From: Candidatus Binatia bacterium
Lineage (GTDB): Bacteria; Desulfobacterota_B; Binatia; UBA9968
Length of the DNA stretch: 7,122 bases
Assembly: GCA_025922795.1 (NCBI GenBank)
Contig: JAICHC010000141.1
Coordinates: 1 to 7,122 of the forward strand
Direction of reading: 5' to 3'
The position numbers were made by a program, and so were the translations under genes. The notes under the pieces were generated by a model. The model had not been told where the DNA came from, made no database searches, and saw nothing but the letters and a program-made list of their open reading frames with translations. Of the stretch, positions 5,259 to 7,122 are shown piece after piece (within the stretch, counting starts at the first letter, position 1; every line of letters begins with the position of its first letter).

Positions 5259-6281
5259 ATGGCAAGGACTTACGAAGTAATCGACGCAGATGGCCATATT
5301 ACCGAAGAAGACTCTCAGCTCAAGAAGTATATGCCGGAAAAATACGTGAAACGTGTGGCGACACTGACGCCACGGGACAGCTGGGACCGGTCCCTGAGCG
5401 GCAAACTGGGCACCAGGGCGCGCGACGCCAAGAGCTGGCTCGATGCCATGGACAAAGGCGGTCTATCGACTGCTGTGCTCTATCCCACCAACGGGCTCAG
5501 TGTGGGCTGGATACGCGAGCCTGACGTCGCGGTGCAGTATGCCCAAGCATGGAACAATTTTTGTTCTGAAGAGTTTCAGAAGGTCAGTCCGCGGCTCAAG
5601 TGCGTCGCCCTGGTGCCGTTTCAAGATGTGCGCGAGGCCGTCAAGGAGCTGCGGCGCGCGGTGAAGGATCTCAAGTTGGTCGGCTTGATGCTGCCGGCCG
5701 TCGGCTTGCGTTTGCCGCTCGGGCACGAAAGCTTTTGGCCAATCTACGAAGAAGCGGAAAAACTCGATTGCATGGTGGGCGTGCACGCGACCGTGCGCGG
5801 GCCGCACTATTTTGCCGGCGACATGTTCGATCAATTCATCGAAGTGCATACGCTTTCCCATTCCTTCGCGCAAATGCTGCAGGCTTGCAGCATGATGTTT
5901 CGCGGCGTCTTCGACCGCTTCCCGAAGTTGCGCGTGGCGTTCATGGAAGCAGGCTGTAGTTGGGCGCCTTATTGGTTCGGCCGCATGAACGAAGAGTGGG
6001 AGAAGCGCGGCGAAGTCGAAGCGCCGATGTGCAAGAAAAGACCAACGGAATATCTAAACGAAGGACGCATTTATTTTCATGCCGAAGATTACGAGCCGAT
6101 GATCGGTGCCACGGCTGAAATCTTGACCCACAAGGTGATCTACTACGCCTCCGATTATCCGCACTGGGATACCGAATTTCCCGAGAACATCGAGCACCTC
6201 GGCCGGCGCGAGGACCTGAACGACGAAGCTAAAAAGTGGCTCTTCGCCGAATCCGCCAAGCGACTCTACAATCTCTCCTGA
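5259..6281 (+). CDS. Amidohydrolase-family protein (Amidohydro_2, ACMSD-like)
   Basis: This is a cytoplasmic metal-dependent hydrolase or decarboxylase of the TIM-barrel amidohydrolase superfamily; relatives act on carboxylated aromatic or cyclic compounds (ACMSD, gamma-resorcylate decarboxylase types). The product has 340 residues, normal for the family, and no signal peptide. The N-terminus reads IDADGHITE (8-16), the D-x-H version of the metal-binding HxH strand. Other likely ligands or catalytic residues are His176 in GVHATV, His201 in LSHSF, Glu230 in FMEAG, and Asp299 in the signature ASDYPHWD (297-304), with His302 beside it. The C-terminus ESAKRLYNL is typical of the family (the helix usually ending N-A-x-x-L-Y). 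The gene is followed after 6 bases by a 2-hydroxyacid dehydrogenase, so both likely work on one organic acid pathway. Substrate, and whether it hydrolyses or decarboxylates, cannot be told from sequence. Confidence 0.94.
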   Translation: MARTYEVIDADGHITEEDSQLKKYMPEKYVKRVATLTPRDSWDRSLSGKLGTRARDAKSWLDAMDKGGLSTAVLYPTNGLSVGWIREPDVAVQYAQAWNNFCSEEFQKVSPRLKCVALVPFQDVREAVKELRRAVKDLKLVGLMLPAVGLRLPLGHESFWPIYEEAEKLDCMVGVHATVRGPHYFAGDMFDQFIEVHTLSHSFAQMLQACSMMFRGVFDRFPKLRVAFMEAGCSWAPYWFGRMNEEWEKRGEVEAPMCKKRPTEYLNEGRIYFHAEDYEPMIGATAEILTHKVIYYASDYPHWDTEFPENIEHLGRREDLNDEAKKWLFAESAKRLYNLS

Positions 6282-6287
6282 GGAAAT

Positions 6288-7122
6288 TTGGCCACCAAAC
6301 GCAAGGTCTGCCTGACCGGTCCGTCCCGGCTCACGGTCGCTGAAGACTTACTGCGCTCCGCCGGCTGCGATTTGGTGCTCGGCAAGCCGGCGGACACTTT
6401 TCCGGATTTTCGCTATGAGCGCAAACAGCTGGTCAGCCTAATCGGCGATTGCGATATCGTATTTCCGGTCGGGCGCGACTTTATTGGCGGCGATATTCTG
6501 GATTCCTGTGAGGACGTTCAGGCGGGCGTCAAATCCAGCATTGGCATCGAAACCGTCGATGTGGACGCGGTGACCGATCTCGGCATTTTGTGCTGCAACA
6601 GTCCAACTCCGGAAAACTACATGGGCGTGGCTGAAGCCACCGTGGGGTTAATGGTGGCGCTGTTCAAGCGCCTCAAGCTCAACGAAGCTTACATGCGTGC
6701 GTCGGGCTGGAAGGAGGCGCAAAACCGCGGCACCTTGATGCTCGGTAAGACCGCCGGCATCATCGGTCTGGGCCGAATCGGCCAGAACGTCGCCAAGCGC
6801 CTCGGTCCCTGGGGCATGAAGATTCTTAGTTACGATCCCTACGTCGGGCAGGAAACCGTGGCGCCGCTCGGCGTCAAGATGGTATCTCTGGAAGAGTTAT
6901 TGAAGCAGTCCGATGTCGTAACCCTGCATGTCGTCCTGACCCGGGAGACTCGCGGCCTGATCGGCTTCCGCGAACTCAAGATGATGAAACCGACCGCCTT
7001 TATCATCAACACTTCCCGCGGGCCGGCGATCAACCAAGCCGATCTCGTGCAGGCGTTGAACGAAAAGATCATCGCCGGAGCGGCGCTCGATGTGTTCGAC
7101 GAAGAACCGCTGCCGATCGGTA
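6288..7122 (+). CDS. D-isomer-specific 2-hydroxyacid dehydrogenase (SerA-like, 3' partial)
   Basis: This NAD(P)-dependent cytoplasmic enzyme interconverts a D-2-hydroxyacid and a 2-oxoacid; the family includes phosphoglycerate, glycerate, lactate and formate dehydrogenases. The visible 278 residues include the split catalytic domain (about 1-110), with the substrate-loop region SIGIETVDVDAV at 84-95. The nucleotide-binding domain has GLGRIGQNVA at 160-169 and the acidic SYDPY at 181-185, which favours NAD over NADP. Catalytic Arg244 lies in NTSRGP and Glu273 in DVFDEEP; the catalytic His is expected just past the window end. Length so far is normal for a protein of about 320 residues. The start must be TTG at 6288: the amidohydrolase stop (6279-6281) is in the same frame and the next in-frame ATG is near 6618, inside the domain. 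GAGGA (6280-6284) overlaps that stop and gives a short 3-base spacing, suggesting translational coupling. Confidence 0.94.
   Translation, partial: MATKRKVCLTGPSRLTVAEDLLRSAGCDLVLGKPADTFPDFRYERKQLVSLIGDCDIVFPVGRDFIGGDILDSCEDVQAGVKSSIGIETVDVDAVTDLGILCCNSPTPENYMGVAEATVGLMVALFKRLKLNEAYMRASGWKEAQNRGTLMLGKTAGIIGLGRIGQNVAKRLGPWGMKILSYDPYVGQETVAPLGVKMVSLEELLKQSDVVTLHVVLTRETRGLIGFRELKMMKPTAFIINTSRGPAINQADLVQALNEKIIAGAALDVFDEEPLPIG

Overview
The window looks like a piece of an uncultured, moderately GC-rich Gram-negative genome. Lipoprotein signal sequences, a periplasmic Bug-type binding protein and strong AAAGGAGG ribosome binding sites support this. The style (TTT transporter parts, an amidohydrolase and a 2-hydroxyacid dehydrogenase, frequent GTG/TTG starts) recalls soil or sediment lineages once lumped into Deltaproteobacteria (Binatota, Tectomicrobia, Rokubacteria-like). 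That placement is inference only; nothing here fixes the taxon.

Region 1 (1-3675, + strand) is a tripartite tricarboxylate transporter (TTT) locus. It begins inside a permease in which a TctA-like domain is fused to a TctB-like domain (1-1992). A small lipoprotein with a beta-sandwich-like domain follows (2048-2509), then a long TctC/Bug-family periplasmic substrate-binding protein (2566-3675). The permease and binding protein would form a secondary, ion-coupled importer for a carboxylate. The lipoprotein is not a classical TTT subunit and is the most interesting part of the operon.

Region 2 (3676-5258) is mostly non-coding. It carries several perfect inverted repeats, a 54-residue small lipoprotein (4260-4424, +) with an 11-residue helical repeat, a strong terminator-like hairpin followed by a second inverted repeat (4435-4510), and a small secreted protein of 95 residues on the minus strand (4754-5041) with its own sigma70-like promoter. 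A possible 52-codon ORF overlaps the stop of that minus-strand gene by one base.

Region 3 (5259-7122, + strand) is a metabolic gene pair: an Amidohydro_2/ACMSD-like metal-dependent hydrolase or decarboxylase (5259-6281), followed 6 bases later and in the same frame by a D-isomer-specific 2-hydroxyacid dehydrogenase starting at TTG (6288) and running off the window. They are probably one transcription unit handling a carboxylic acid. A link to the TTT importer is possible but unproven, since about 1.6 kb with promoters and terminator-like hairpins separates them.

I found no rRNA, tRNA, CRISPR array, transposase or phage gene. I see no clear-cut new defence or mobile system. The best candidates for undescribed biology are the lipoprotein inside the TTT operon, the small helical-repeat lipoprotein, and the structured intergenic DNA.
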